Of a stretch of 64,000 bases of DNA, positions 35,637 to 48,571 are shown piece after piece (position 1 is the stretch's first letter; every line of letters begins with the position of its first letter). The notes below the pieces were generated by a model. That model made no database searches, was not told the DNA's origin, and saw only the letters and a list, made by a program, of their open reading frames with translations. The translations under genes and the position numbers were made by a program. Origin of the DNA: Buxus sempervirens (lineage: Eukaryota; Streptophyta; Magnoliopsida; Buxales; Buxaceae); assembly GCA_947561395.2 (NCBI GenBank), contig OX387187.1, positions 34,019,829 to 34,083,828 of the forward strand, read 5' to 3'.

Positions 35637-36734
35637 TTACATGGGAACAGATAAATTCCTTCCTCTTCCATTTCTAGTGAACAAGAATCTGCCGCTGGAA
35701 TATGATCTCTTCATTGGAACAGGACTCATAGCACAATTCAGAGCCCTGCTTCTAGTGTTAGACTTGCTATGATCTCCCCTGCTTCCTTTTGAGGATCCTA
35801 CATCAACCGGATGCTGGTGATCTTCTGCAATCGAATCATCATCTTCATCGCTGCGCAATATATCAGCAATTGAGACATGGCCTTGAGATGAACAATCCAT
35901 TGAATGCGACCGTCTCGTATGTTGAGTTCCCTCATCTCTGATCTCAATTATGGTGTCTCTCTCCATTGTATCCCCCAAATAGCCATGAATTTCCAAGGGA
36001 GTCTTCGGAACATTCTCTGTGGTTGAATTGCCCTCCTCTCCAACACCTCTCTCCAATTCTTCTAACACAAGAGTGGCATCATTCACAGGTTGAGTCTCTG
36101 GTGCAGATATGGTTTCTGGATGACTTTCTGGGTCCGGTGGCAGTAACTGGGGCGGCAACTGATTACAAGATATGATATTGGCGCGGCATAACGGACAATT
36201 CGAGTGAGATTTCATCCAGGTATCAATGCAAGGAAGATGAAAAGCATGGCTACACTTGGGCAATAGCCTTAGGCTCTCATCTTCTTGAAATTCACTAAGA
36301 CAAACAGAGCAATCAGTCCCTTCAACTAACCCCTCTCCCCTCTTGTACTTACAAACTGTGATGGTTTTGATCAGAGACTCATCTATTCCTGTTGTAGAAA
36401 GTTGCCATGGTTCTTGTTGTGAGGGGTTGTTATTCTCATCCAATTCTTCACCTGGGTTCTGATTTCCTCTTCTCCTTGAATCCAAGTTCTTACAATATTT
36501 GGAGATGACAGTATAATAGGTTACAAGAAGGAAAGCACTCGCCAAAATGCCGATGATTGCGATAACCAGAGGGGAGAAATTTGGCCCCGAATCATCATCA
36601 GGAAACCCAAATGGAGGTGGAGGTGGGAAGATGATGTAACACCACTGTGGGCAATACAAACTACAAAAGCCTAGAGAACAATCCTTATTGTTATCATAAG
36701 GTACCCAAGTCTTTGGGTTTCCTAGAGATCCCAT
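35637..36734 (-). CDS. RING-H2 E3 ubiquitin ligase, ATL51/52-like
   Basis: The 365-residue protein is encoded by one exon. The ATG is at 36734 (MGSLGNPKTW). The N-terminus with CSLYCPQWCYIIFPPPPP is typical of the ATL51-54 subgroup. One membrane segment (about 55-78, VIAIIGILASAFLLVTYY), a GLD-type motif (GIDESLIKT, 116-124) and the RING-H2 finger follow. Zinc ligands are C142, C145, C161, H163, H166, C169, C180 and C183, with the ATL-type W173. The C-terminal half is acidic, serine-rich and probably disordered, ending in a basic tail. Such proteins are membrane-anchored ligases that pass ubiquitin from an E2 to substrates; the substrate here is unknown. No break is seen. A 5'UTR intron is likely just upstream. 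Confidence 0.95.
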   Translation of the reverse strand: MGSLGNPKTWVPYDNNKDCSLGFCSLYCPQWCYIIFPPPPPFGFPDDDSGPNFSPLVIAIIGILASAFLLVTYYTVISKYCKNLDSRRRGNQNPGEELDENNNPSQQEPWQLSTTGIDESLIKTITVCKYKRGEGLVEGTDCSVCLSEFQEDESLRLLPKCSHAFHLPCIDTWMKSHSNCPLCRANIISCNQLPPQLLPPDPESHPETISAPETQPVNDATLVLEELERGVGEEGNSTTENVPKTPLEIHGYLGDTMERDTIIEIRDEGTQHTRRSHSMDCSSQGHVSIADILRSDEDDDSIAEDHQHPVDVGSSKGSRGDHSKSNTRSRALNCAMSPVPMKRSYSSGRFLFTRNGRGRNLSVPM

Positions 36735-36776
36735 AGCCAATCTGAAGGACTTATATGGGACTAATCTTAATTATAC

Positions 36777-37070
36777 CTGTAACATAATATTTTTCATCCT
36801 CATCATCATCATCTTCTTCTTCTTATTTCCCTACTTTCCTTTTTAATATTTTTCCCCTAATTTCTGCTCTCAATAGGAAAGCAAGTTATTCAATGAATGA
36901 TATGAAATCTAAACAAACTGGAGGAAATCATATAAACAGACTTCTCTTCCAATTTAAAAATCAAAGAAGCTTATGATTTGAAGTGAGATAATAACATCAT
37001 AGCAAGAGAAACTTCAGCAAAGAAGAAGCAGATGAAGAATAAGAATTATGAGGTGTAATATTGTATGTAC
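36777..37070 (-). other. Probable 5'UTR intron of the ATL gene
   Basis: On the minus strand cttccag|gtacat (donor at 37070) and atgttacag|gtataa (acceptor at 36777) frame 294 bases, leaving 42 bases of leader before the ATG at 36734. The interval is T-rich near its acceptor, as plant introns are. This is inferred from splice signals only. Confidence 0.45.
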
Positions 37071-39160
37071 CTGGAAGCTGTAACTAGATCTGATGGGTTA
37101 AAGGTCTTCTGTGACAATCAGAGGCATACAGCAGCCAAATAATTCATGGGATTTGGAGGAGATGTGAGATTGGGAAGAACAACTAGAGCAAGTACAGAAC
37201 TAGAGTTCTTATGATGCACATATCTTGAAGAAGCAAACAGTGATGAAAAGTAGGAACCAATGGGGCTTAGATGAAAAGTAAAGCAAAGATGAAATGGGGT
37301 GTAGATGTGTCTTCTTTTCTTTTCTTTTCTTCTTTTTGTATTTTTTTTTCCTATTTTTTATTTTCCTTTTCACTTTCTTTCTTGGAGATGATGGTTTGTT
37401 GACCAAGGAGATGTTGTTGGTTGGGTTTTCATCAAAGTAATCAATGCTAAATTATTGTTGAAGCTTAGTTGCAGGTGGGAGATTATAATTCTCAAGACTC
37501 TCCCTTCTTTATCTTTTTCTGCCTTTTTTTTCCCTGCTTGGTGGGTAGCCCCCAGCTCAATGACAGATATGTCCTCCAACATTAATCTATGAAGGCATTG
37601 ATTTAAAGACAAAAACTGATTCATAAAATAAGTTTTCCAAACCTGTGCTGTCATTTGTAGTTATGCTAAAGGAGATAAAACAGTCGTCTGGTAAGCCAAC
37701 AGACATGGAAATTACTGAAAGAAGAATATATTGATGCAGGGAACATTATCTGATCACTAGTTAGAGAACCATTTAGGATAATTAAGAATCATGTTCCTTT
37801 CATCAAAGAGTTCACAAGGAAACACTTTAACCATTGATCAAACTATCCGATGAGTTTCGATCATCTTCGACATAGCATAGCATAAATTTGGTATCGAACC
37901 AAACGAATCACAAAATAATATAAGGAATTAAGGATCAAATAACATGAGATTGATTCACCTTGGCAAATGATCATAAAGAAGGAATGTTGTTAACGACTAG
38001 TAAAAGCAGAGGATATATCAGTCTTTGAACTAAAAGGGGGTGAACGTTTACTTCTTTAATTCTTTATTTGAAGTCCCATCAGTCAAAGAGGTATCTTTAT
38101 AAGTCATAAAAAAGAGTGAAAACTGGAAATGTATTCCCACCTATTCTTTCTTCTTGGCAAACCTACTACCTCTAAGATATGGCATCTTTCCTTGGTCATG
38201 CCAGTCTCACCTCCTTCAAAACCTCCAATTATCCATATTTTAATCTTCACTTCCTTGGCCTATCTCAGTAGTTCTTATCAGTAAAAATACTATAATACCC
38301 TTGGCTGGTAAGAGATATATATATATATATTGCATGAAAACCCCTTACTACTGATCAAATCAGTGGCAATTTTGGTAAATAATATGGGAAGCCATGTTTT
38401 TGTTTTGTTTTTTTTTTAAATTTAAATCTCTCTCTTTATGCTTTTGCTAATAACATGGAGACATCTCCCCTTTTTTTTCTCTTTTGGTGTTGAAAGGTAG
38501 ATAGTTACCACCAATCTTTGTCTCCAACAGAAATGGGTTATAACCCTTTGTTTTTTACCCCCCTTACTACTGAAAATTTTCAATTTGTCTCTTTATATAA
38601 AGTGACCAAAGTACCCTTCACCAAATAGCTTAAACATCAGCACAAAAATGGGTTTAAAATTGAAAAAAAAATAAAGTAGCACATGCAACACTACATGCAC
38701 CTTCAGCCAATCCCTATGAAAGAAAAATTAAATTAAAAAAAAATCCATCATTGGATTTGGTGTCATCATGTGTGATCGATGCGTCCTCGACCACACGATC
38801 CATTGAATTGTCTAAAATATTTGGTGAAATAGATCTTATGGTTATAAGTTATAGTCCGTGAATCTTTAAGATACAGACATCTCATATTTGAGGTAAGCCG
38901 GTTTGGAAGATTGGGTGAGCGGTATAGTTGTGATGTAAGTGGGGGTGTTGGAGGGTTACAATCGGAAAATAGAGACGGATTACCTACACATTTATGAGAG
39001 AGGATATGTGTCCTTTGGAGAGAGAGTTGGGCTATTTAGGGTTTTCAGTTTTTATGGTTCAGAGCAGAGGAGCCAACAACCACACATACATACCTTCTTT
39101 TTTTTCTTTTTTGGTACAACGTTCTAGGGCCACACGAACCTATCTAACTATATATATATA
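37071..39160. other. ATL leader/promoter and AT-rich intergenic DNA
   Basis: The 5' leader of the ATL gene probably begins around 37200-37370, where a pyrimidine-rich stretch (minus-strand gaaaagaaaaga) lies. Beyond that, to about 39160, only AT-rich DNA with T-runs and TA microsatellites (38316-38330, 39152-39166) is seen. Short open frames there have no recognisable product. Confidence 0.5.
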
Positions 39161-39165
39161 CTACA

Positions 39166-39365
39166 TTATATACTACATATAACACGAGGCGCCCACTTGG
39201 GAATTGCGTCAACCCAAATGTAGGACTTTCCAAAAAAGTCCTTACACATCATCGTGAAGATCTAAATTTATACTATATATAACGCAAGGCGCTTCTTGAA
39301 AATCACACTAACCCAAATCTGGGACTTTCCAAAAAAGTCCTTACACATCATCTTGGAGATTTATT
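39166..39365 (+). repeat. Two-copy tandem repeat, 99-bp period, Helitron-like
   Basis: Two copies of a block with the phrase ggactttccaaaaaagtcc begin about 99 bases apart (phrase at 39223 and 39322). The phrase is itself palindromic. Each block begins with tatactac/tatactat followed by aacgc- or aacacgaggc-gc, which resembles the 5' ends of plant Helitrons (tctatactat…). A third, diverged block lies at about 40360-40470. Helitron origin is an inference. Confidence 0.5.
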
Positions 39366-39390
39366 AATAAAAGGACTAGTAGTGTGCATT

Positions 39391-40151
39391 AGGGCTTCAA
39401 TTTGGTGCGGTTTGGTTCGGATTGGCCTCAACCCAAGACCAAACCAATGTTACTAATGGTCGGCCCAAAATCGAACCGAATCGATCTTAGAACTGAAATA
39501 CTCAAATCGAAAACCGAATTGATTATTTAAAGAAAATCTGTAACTCAAACCGAACCAAATTGAAAAATTCGGTTTGGTTTGGGTCATTTTCTTATACTTA
39601 AAACCTATTATCACGAGAGAGATTCCCACTTTTGCCCCAAAATTTTTTTTTAAAGAATACACACAACAAATTTAAAGAATCATCACTTACATGTGGTCCA
39701 ATCCCTTAAGTAATTCACATGCATACATAAGATGGAGCAAAGAGCTTAGAATCCCAAGTCATATGTTAATTGTTTTGGATCACACTTTTGAGCTCATGAA
39801 TCAATTTAATAATTAACTAGAAAGATTTATAAAATAATAATCTTATATATTCATTATTTTATAACTTATAATTTATAAGTTATATTTTATTATTACAACT
39901 TTATCTATTGTATTTTATATATATTATTATATTTTGGTTTGGTTCATTTTGGTTTTACACTTAGGAAATTCAATTTGGTTTTCAGTTCGATACGGTTAAC
40001 CCGAGCCTTCAACCCAAAACCGAACAAAACAAATTTGGTTATTTTTTTTAGAGCCAAAACCTACCCAAAGGCTATATAAGCCAAACCAAACCAACCCAAA
40101 GTCAGGTTGGACAAATTCGGTTTCGGTTTTAACCGACCCAAGTTGCAACCA
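39391..40151. mobile_element. hAT-like non-autonomous element rich in ggtttggtt
   Basis: Terminal inverted repeats are imperfect (cttcaatttggtgcgg at the left, complement gttgcaacttgggtcgg at the right). The flanks tgtgcatt (39383-39390) and tgtgcaaa (40152-40159) agree at 6 of 8 bases, a decayed hAT-size duplication. The interior has ggttcggt/accgaacc stretches near both ends and an AT-rich middle, with no coding capacity. Confidence 0.5.
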
Positions 40152-40750
40152 TGTGCAAAACTGCATGTAAGGGAAGGAACAGTTGAAAGGGGTTTTAATT
40201 TAAAAGTGGAAGGAGCGGTGGTTGTGGTGATCATATGTTGGAATTCTTTTGGATATGGAGGGCAAAGTTTGGAAAAAAAAACAGAGAGGGGGGGGGGGGG
40301 GGGGGGGGGGTGGGTGGTTACCAGAATTTAAGAATATTCCCTCATATTCTCTTTACTAATCTATAATGGGAAGAGGCCCTTTAGGAATCATGCCAATCTT
40401 AATGTGCACCTTTCCTAAAAACCCTTATAAATCATTATTAAGACTCTCTAATAAAGGGGTATAATAATCATAACTCCTTAATTCCTTTAAAACTGAACTT
40501 AGAGCGGTTTTACAACTGTTTCCTCCCTTATTTTTCTACATACGTGCAGTATTCTACGTGCAATTTGCTGGTAGTATAGATACAATAATTAAAAATGCCT
40601 CAATTTTTTAAAACTTAATAATCAGTTACAAAACTGTTTCCTCCCCGTCTATCTCTTTCTTCGTATGTGCAATACTTCACATGCACTCGACTAGTATATA
40701 GTAACGGTAACGTGCGGTAGTGTCTCTCTTAGCAAAAGCTGAGAAATTTG
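40152..40750. repeat. Helitron-like fragments around a poly-G run
   Basis: The block 40152-40365 resembles 58900-59087 in order of phrases (ggttttaatttaaaag, ggagcg-gtggt, gagggcaaag, then ttactaat and ctata), suggesting two copies of one dispersed repeat. 40360-40470 is a diverged third copy of the tandem block at 39166-39365. A run of 23 G lies at 40288-40310. Confidence 0.45.
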
Positions 40751-43700
40751 TGGTTGCGACAGTCAAGAAGTCTCTATCTCTCTCTCTCTCTATTCTTCTT
40801 GTTATGAAAGCCGGACCTGATCACTATCGAGTTGACCGGTTGACCCATAACATATCCCCAAACCAGTCCGAGTCAACACCCAAGCAGTGAACCATGTGCT
40901 CAGATTGCGAACCCACCAGTCGTTATGACCCGGGTGGTTTAACAAGACTCAAAAAAATTTCTGATATTTATTTCAGGATACTGTTTTTCCATGTCAGTCA
41001 AGCTTACCATATGGTCAAGCAGGGGTTGCCCTCTCACCATGGCATCGGTACCGATTCTAGTCATTTGTTACCGGACCAAGATCTTTCTGGTTCAGTAATC
41101 GGTTCAAATGGTCAGACCCACAAACATTAATTTTTTCTTTAATGACAAAAAATATTTTATAAACTGGGATCTTTTGTAGATTGTTCGACTATGTAGACAC
41201 TTTTTTTTTTCCCGGTTGAACTGGAAAACCTGAAGGTTATTGCATTTTTCTGTGAACCGAAAATGGCTTTGGGCAGTTTCATGGTTCAATTTCACGGTCC
41301 GGACCAGCATTGATGAAAATGGACAGGCTTAAAAGACTATTTTACGAGATTTTCACTAACTTTGAATATGGAACAGAATAAAGAGGACCACATTTTGACC
41401 TTAAATTCAACACCTTTGTCTCTTTGATGGATCGAAATCCTCTTTGATGCCCTACCCCTTTTCCTCTTTTTGTCTACACCAACTGGCTTCAAATTCCAAA
41501 GCCTCACATTTCCATCACCACCCTTGACCAGCCAAAGCAAGAAAAATAAGAACAAAGGACCTGCACAATATTCAAATGTAAGGGCCACCAAGATCATAAT
41601 CAGAGAACCACCTAATTTAAATAAATTTTTTTTTTCTTTGAGCATGTCAATGTTAAACTGATTTTTAATATGTTTCTGGGTATTACAAGCAAGGAATATA
41701 AGAGGGTTGGCCAACAGTCTTAAAAAGATATCAAATAAAGAGAATATAATATAAAATGAAACAGCTAGCCACAAGAAAGGCAATGATATTGTCAACAGAC
41801 TAGTTCCCACATTCATCAGGTTCTAAATTTAACTCATTGCTTAGTCTTTCAAGTTTCAACTTTCTAATGTTATCATACCCATCCAAGAAATCCAAGTATG
41901 GAGAATAACCATGAGAAACTATTTATGATAATTTCTTTTCTTTTCTTTCTTTTTTTTATTTATAAGAGAGAGATAAGAATAGATGTAAGCCCACCATCAT
42001 CTGAAAATGAAAGCTCACCAACTGAATGACTGCAACCAATGATCTGACTAAAGAATTCTTTTGCGTCAAGGAAGAAGAGAGCAAATATTCTAATATTTTT
42101 ATGTAAGTCTATACACCGAGGGCCTGATGTTCACCTTTTGTCTTCATCCTGTCTCTCTCCGTAAGTTTGAGACTAGAAAGGTTTCTCCCCACCAACCCTT
42201 GGCATTAAATTTTTCTGGTTGATTTCTATTTGAATTGAAGTTATATTTATAATATAAAACTACCATATGAACCTCTATAAATCAGAGAACAAGCAATATC
42301 CACTGATAGAGATGTCAAGACCAATTGACCAAGAATTATAAGATAAACCAGTAAACCAATAAACGAATAACCAAATGCTTTATCCTAACCAGTTGGGGAC
42401 ATGAGAATTCTATTACTCTATTCCAATCCATCAAGAACCATATCTTAAATAGGATTACAAGTATCAACTTAAGTTGGATTATAAGTTTTCAAATCCATTT
42501 TGGATGACTCCTTTCAGCTCTTTTTTGATCTTCCAGTCACCCTCTTGGGCGCTTCAACAAGCAAACACTATGACAAGTACAACTTTCATGACTACTGTTA
42601 TTAAGTATCTTTTTAGATATAACAAAAAAATGTAGATACAGCTTATTGTTTTCATGAATGATGCATCCAGGAAGGCTCTGTATCCTATGATATAGGAGTT
42701 GAATAGTTTGACACCTAGACACATTCATGCACCTAACACCAGAGCCTGAGTCCATGGAACACAAGCTTCATGCCTCCTTAACTACATGAAAGCAGCATCT
42801 GTGTGGAGCAAAATCACAGTTCTAAGTACACGCAAAATGGCATATGCATTAGCATTTTCTATGTTCATATGACAGAAAAACATGGAAAATATAAATATAT
42901 ATAAATTCTGTCAAATTAATTCAAGGTACTTATGATATGAATTGTTATCATTTCCATAACTTTTAATAATCACAAAATTATATATGTATCGGTATATTTT
43001 ATGCGCATATGATAGAAATATTCATTTGAAAAAGTTCAAGGTGCTTTTTATCTGAACTATAATCGTTTTAACATCAAATTAAAAAAATAAAGTCACAAGG
43101 AAAAAGGTAATTGTGAATATATTACAATAGAAAAATTAATACTATGAACATCTAACATGATCAAATGACAATGAATTACAATTTCCTCAGTGAATTATCT
43201 TTATTGAGAATATCAATTTTGTGATGTGTACTATGTAAGGGGAAAAGAGTCTAAAGAAGAACACATCCCCTTGTCCTAGTACGAGGACTGAAGAGTCAGA
43301 TATTTGGCACTAAATTGCAGGAAAATTATCATTCTTCCTTCATCTACGAGACAAAAGGAAATTCTATTGCTGGAAGACTGAACAGATTTGTTGGCAGTTT
43401 CCATGCTTAGATTTCTTTCCCACCCTAACACACACACACACGGACATTGCTAATGTGAAATCATAACAAATACGGAGCAACAGATTTTATGTTCCAAGTT
43501 ATAATGTAGCAAAAATCTCAGAAGTAGACAAATAAGAAAAACTTGAACAAATGTAAATACATCCATAAAAAATAAAGAACACAACAAAATAGTAAAAATA
43601 CTATAATAATGAATAATTCTGTATATCGTTATTGAAATAAGAGAAACAAGTTAATGTTAATTTACAACACAACATAGATATATGGTAACAAAAGCAACAT

Positions 43701-43829
43701 AAATTTACATAGCCTGAGGAACATCTTTTATATTTCTGTGTTAGTGATACAAGGAAAATTGTATCTGAAAATATCTTCACTGTTACTTGGAAAACTGCAG
43801 AGTCGAATTTGACTAAAACTGTATGTGTT
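40751..43829. other. Intergenic DNA downstream of the RRM gene
   Basis: A ccggttgaccc-rich remnant lies at 40810-41310. On the minus strand an open frame at 41337-41816 (159 codons) includes GGDGNVRLWNLKPVG, which looks like the end of a WD40 blade, but no neighbouring blades are seen, so it is not called a gene. The remainder is AT-rich. A CA run lies near 43430. No other product can be supported. Confidence 0.45.
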
Positions 43830-46800
43830 TCATTCTGTCTCTTCATAGTGCGCAACAGCATTGGCCGACTCTTCCTGTTCATTTCCAGACTGATCAGCGT
43901 TTTCTTCTTCCTTCTTACCAGATTCATCAATATTCTTTTCACTGAATTTCAAATGAAGTGGCCGGCCCAATAATTCCTGCAGTATGAAGTTTAAAAAGAT
44001 TAGATATTTATATTATTCTGAAAGAAGGTCATAAAGGAACTTAGTTGTTGAAAACCTACAAGGCATACCCTGAAATATCCAGATGAAGCAGGAAACAGTG
44101 GTGTGATAAAACCTGTTTTAATTTTTGTATACATTTAAGCAATCAATGTAAAGGTCATTTCTAACAACAGGCCCTTAGGAGTATGTGGAACAAACATTAA
44201 TTGCTAATAAGGAAGACAAAAGGAATCCTAGCTAATAGATTAATTTGAATCATCTCTCTTCAATATTTCCAATTGAAATTGATCAAAATAAACAAACAAA
44301 TTTTGGATCATGATTTCTATAAATACAATTAGATGCATTATAGTCTCAAATTTTATGAAACCAAAGTCATAGGAATTGTAAGACATTGACGAAGGACAGA
44401 CCTGGAACTCACATCTAAAAATTTAATGGAATCAACTTAAGAAAAATTAGGCGTTATGGCAGATTACAATTAAACTAATCGCGAACAAACCTGTCCAGTA
44501 GGTCTCGATGCAAAAGACATCTCACCCAAACATACTGAGAAAGGCGGTTATGAAATGTTGAAAAACTTATCAAAATAAACATAAAAAAACTGAAACTCCA
44601 ATCATCGATCAAATAATGATTTTTGAAAAGATCTGTTGACTCAACAACAACCAAAAAGCACAGTCAAAAAAGAGCTTCTAAACCAAATCCAAGTACTTCC
44701 TTCAACCAAAAAAAAAACCATCACCAACACAACATGCCTTCTCCAACTAGTTGGCGTTGATAGAAACATTTTTCCCACAATCTTAATCAGCCAAGTCAGA
44801 TAATGTGTATAAACAGTTTCTGAACAACCATCCAGGTCTTCTTGGTCTTCCCTCTCACCTTTATCCTTCAATATGTAATCCATTGCACCTTTATTCTCCA
44901 TAAAAAAGCATGTTGTTAGAACATTTGAATTATTCTCTTCTATTCATTTCCTTTCATATATTTCATGGTCTGAATGGGGCTTTAGTAAATAAACTTGTAT
45001 CAAAGCTCAGTTGGATGTCTGCTATAGGCAATGAAGATCACAAATAACAAGTTTGAAGAAGAAAAAAAATTCAACATCAAGAGTAAATTTGCTCATTACA
45101 GATGACTGAAAATCTCAGGTTCAACAAGGATTAACCTAAAAAACAGGACTTAAAAATGGAGGAATTTGTGAACATGAACAAAACAGCTGGAAGACAAAGA
45201 AAAGACAATCGTAAGATTGGTTCATTTTTGTGTTTCAAATGAAATGATGCACTGTGTCTAATAAGGAATAGCTAAATATATTTCAGTGAAACTAGAGACA
45301 CTACATATGATAAAATCCCTAAAAATGTGTAGATGAACAATAGTTATATGATCTTCATTTAAAAAACAGCTCAAATTCACTAGAACATTTATAACACCTT
45401 TAACATGGTCACGAAGTAGGTACCGAATGATGAAGTGATCATTGAGGAGGGCGATTAGCCATTGCTTCTTATGTGCTACTCCCCCATCTTCAGATCACTT
45501 AGTTATAACAACGCATTTCAAAAAGGAAACCCTAATAAAAGTAAAAGTCACTACAGAAAATTTATCAAACAAGTTGAAAGAAAAATAACAAATAAAAATT
45601 AAAGAAATAAAAATAAAATGAAGAATTCAGGTGCTAAGGATTCCCAAGCAGGACTCATGTGAAAAATTCATTCAAGTAAAGGAAGAGTATCAGTTAATAC
45701 CAAGGAATTTGAGCAATCTTGTGATGGCAGTAGCAATTAGTACTCTACTGGTTAAAATTGCTCCATGCACAGCCTTGGAATATGGAATACTAAAATTAGA
45801 ATCTTTTATTGCAGCTAAAGCACACAGGGTGATATATGTAAAAAAGTTAAATAGTATCCTGGTATGCTGAAGTATATCAGATACAGTAAGATTCAATATA
45901 GCACAAATAAGTGCAGTCCTCTATGTTACTTGATACATGGTTATTATCAAGGGACAAAACCCAAAAACCTGCTGAGGTTTAAACAATGTATATTTAGGAT
46001 TCAAACAGTTAGAACAAAAAAATAAAGGCTAAACAAGTTAGATGTACCCAAACCATTCTTCTCCTAATCTCATAGTTTCCTGATATAGCATCAGATTCAC
46101 TTTGTGAAACGTTCATGTCGAGAACTAGCACATTGGAAAAGAAGCAACAAGCCTACACAACAAAACCCATCCAAAGGAGATTCTATCCAAAACTTCTAAA
46201 CCAATATTATTTCATTTTTTACCCATCAAGATATCTCCATACATTCTCAAACCCTTTCACTAATCAGCAGCCTAAACAAACACCACTACTTCCCGCAAAG
46301 TGAAAAGGAAATATAAGAACTAAAGATCTGACTAAGCCTTAGAAGTTATATATCATGGACTTTTGCAGCATAAACATTCAAAGAAGAAACCATAAATATG
46401 CCTACTCCAAACAAGCTAAGGGCCATTTTAGCAACCACCAAAAAACAAAAACAAAAATATGGATGTAGCTGGAACGGAGATCCTGTTTTGCCATCCAAAT
46501 ATGTCAAAGAGCATATTTTCAGATAGATTATGTGTCTTCAAATCATTTAAGACAACCTTCTTTCAAGTGCTTATTGGTATTCCTCTAGACCTTCCATACC
46601 CTTCAACTTGCATCATCCTTCACACAGGTGCCTTCAACTTGCATCAGAAACCTCCAAACCACTTTACCATTTCAGATAAGGTCTACTAAAAAAATTATGA
46701 CATTGTGCGTTTTAACAACAATAGACATTTTGTCTCAAGAGAACCATTTTGTACAGTAACAAAATTTAATGTTGGTCAGTGCATATTACTTAAGCCATGC

Positions 46801-48571
46801 CATTTGACTAGAAAATAGCACAACCCTGTGTCCTGAAGAATGGCGGAAGACAGAATTTAATGGGATTTTTTAAGTACACTCAAAATAAATTCAAACAAAA
46901 ATTCCATCAAATTCGACACTGAAGAAGAATCCAGTTTCATATGTCCAAATCAATTTACAACAAAATTGCAGCAGCCAACAACAAAGAGCCATCCAACCCA
47001 CTAATGATATTCAGAAATTATTGTGCATTTAATAAAACATCCAACAAGTAGGAAACAGTAAAACATGAAAGAACAAGGGAATTCTGCACAAGAATGATTT
47101 CAATTTAGTACCTTCCCATCCAAAGCAGTAATCGCAGCCTCTGCTTCCTCCTTGGTGCCAAATGATACAAATCCAAACCCAGCAGATCTTCCTGAAGGGC
47201 TATCAAAGATAACTCTAGCTGAAACCGGATTGAAATCGGCAGAGAAGAACTCTCTGAGATGACTAGATCTTGCTTTCCATGCAAGATTGGAGACATAAAG
47301 TTTATGGCGTGTCTCTCCAACAGGAGGACCTGCAGGACGAGGAGGAGGTGGCTTCTTCAATCTTTTCGCATATTGGACCCTAATAATCCTTCCTGACATT
47401 TCCTGCACAGCACAATTCAAAATCAACAGTAAGCAAAAAGCAGAATGCAGAATTGGTGTTTAATTCAACTCTATCAAATAATGATATTCCTCCAATGCAA
47501 GCACAATCCAAAAAAATAAAAAATAAAAAAATCATTGTGTTTAATTCAATTTATCGTCAGTAATAATGCTCCCAACCATGTAAGCATTAGTAGGAAAGCC
47601 CCAAAATCAGTTAAAAGTTAGCAAATAAGATACCATTTTTCAACTCTTTTTTCAGTATATCTAACTAGCATTTAGGGAGCAAATAAAAATTTCGCGCTAA
47701 CAGATACCGTTGTCAATTATGAATTTCATAGTCTGAGGAAATAAATAAAAGAAATTTGACTCAATTATGAGTCTTTTCTTCTCTCATCTCTTTAATACCA
47801 CTCAAATCCCAATGCAACTAACATCCACTTCACTAGAACTTCTATAGAAAAAGAAAATTACAGGAAAACGAGATTCAAAACCTGCCCTAATCACTCTATT
47901 CGAACACATGCAGATTCATCCAGCCATAAAACAGAAATCCATTTGAAGAAACGCGTTAAAGACATAAATTAGAAAAAAGCAAAAAGTTAACTTTCAATTT
48001 ACTTACATAAGAATCGAACTTTTCAACAACGGCACGAGCCTCTTCCCCAGAAGCCATTGTGATGAACGCAAAGCCTCGGTTTCTCCCATCCTTTTGCTTT
48101 ATAATCTTAATCCCAAGAAAAATTCAAAGAAGCAAAAACAAATTATTCCCTAATATAATATAAACCCATCTCCCAAAATACGAGAGAAAGAGGAAAAAAG
48201 TTCAGAAGAAGAACCTCAACATCCTTTACAATCCCACATTCACTAAAGAGATTCTTAATATCAGCAGCGGAGAAACTCCAAGACAGATTAGCGACATAGA
48301 GCTTTCTCTTTTGGTTTTCCTCTTGGGTTTGCTCTGCCTCTTCTGCTACTGCTATTTCTTGTACTGCAGAGTGCAATCCGGAACGAAATTTTCTGGAGGA
48401 AACGCTCGAAAGAAGTAGCAGAGGAGAAGAGAGAGTACCGAAAAAAAGAGCAGGGGCAGAAGCGGAAAGTTGAAATTTAATGGAGGACGAACGTTTCGGG
48501 CGGAAAGAAAGTCTCGAGGAAGCATAAGAAGAGGATGAGAAGACAGACGCTGCTACCTCCAATGCTGCCAT
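43830..48571 (-). CDS. Chloroplast RNA-binding protein with two RRMs, four exons
   Basis: Exons on the minus strand are 48571-48215, 48105-48007, 47402-47112 and 43976-43830. All introns are GT-AG and in phase 0, giving 297 residues. The start MAALEVAASVF with a serine-rich, acid-poor first 60 residues reads as a plastid transit peptide. An acidic linker (about 71-86) precedes RRM1 (RNP2 KLYVANLS, 90-97; RNP1 RGFAFITM, 129-136). A proline-rich spacer (KKPPPPRPAGPP) leads to RRM2 (RNP2 KLYVSNLA, 186-193; RNP1 SAGFGFVSF, 225-233). The C-terminus is acidic. This layout fits plant cp29/31/33-type ribonucleoproteins, closest in memory to the At2g35410/At1g01080 kind, which bind plastid transcripts. 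No break is seen. Intron 3 is 3135 bases, much longer than the others (109 and 604). Confidence 0.93.
43977..47111 (-). other. Intron 3 of the RRM gene (3.1 kb)
   Basis: It runs from the donor gtacta after DGK to the acceptor tactgcag. It is AT-rich and holds several open frames with no recognised product. The longest on the minus strand (44641-44901, 86 codons, MENKGAMDYILKDKG) is not matched to a family. No terminal repeats of an inserted transposon were found by eye. Confidence 0.8.

Noticed and set aside
36735-36740. Two-residue extension of the ATL protein
   Set aside because: It would need a TTG start. The ATG at 36734 gives the MGS-GNP start known from relatives.
40810-41310. Terminal-inverted-repeat element with ccggttgaccc
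   Set aside because: Ends and target duplication could not be fixed, so only a remnant is noted.
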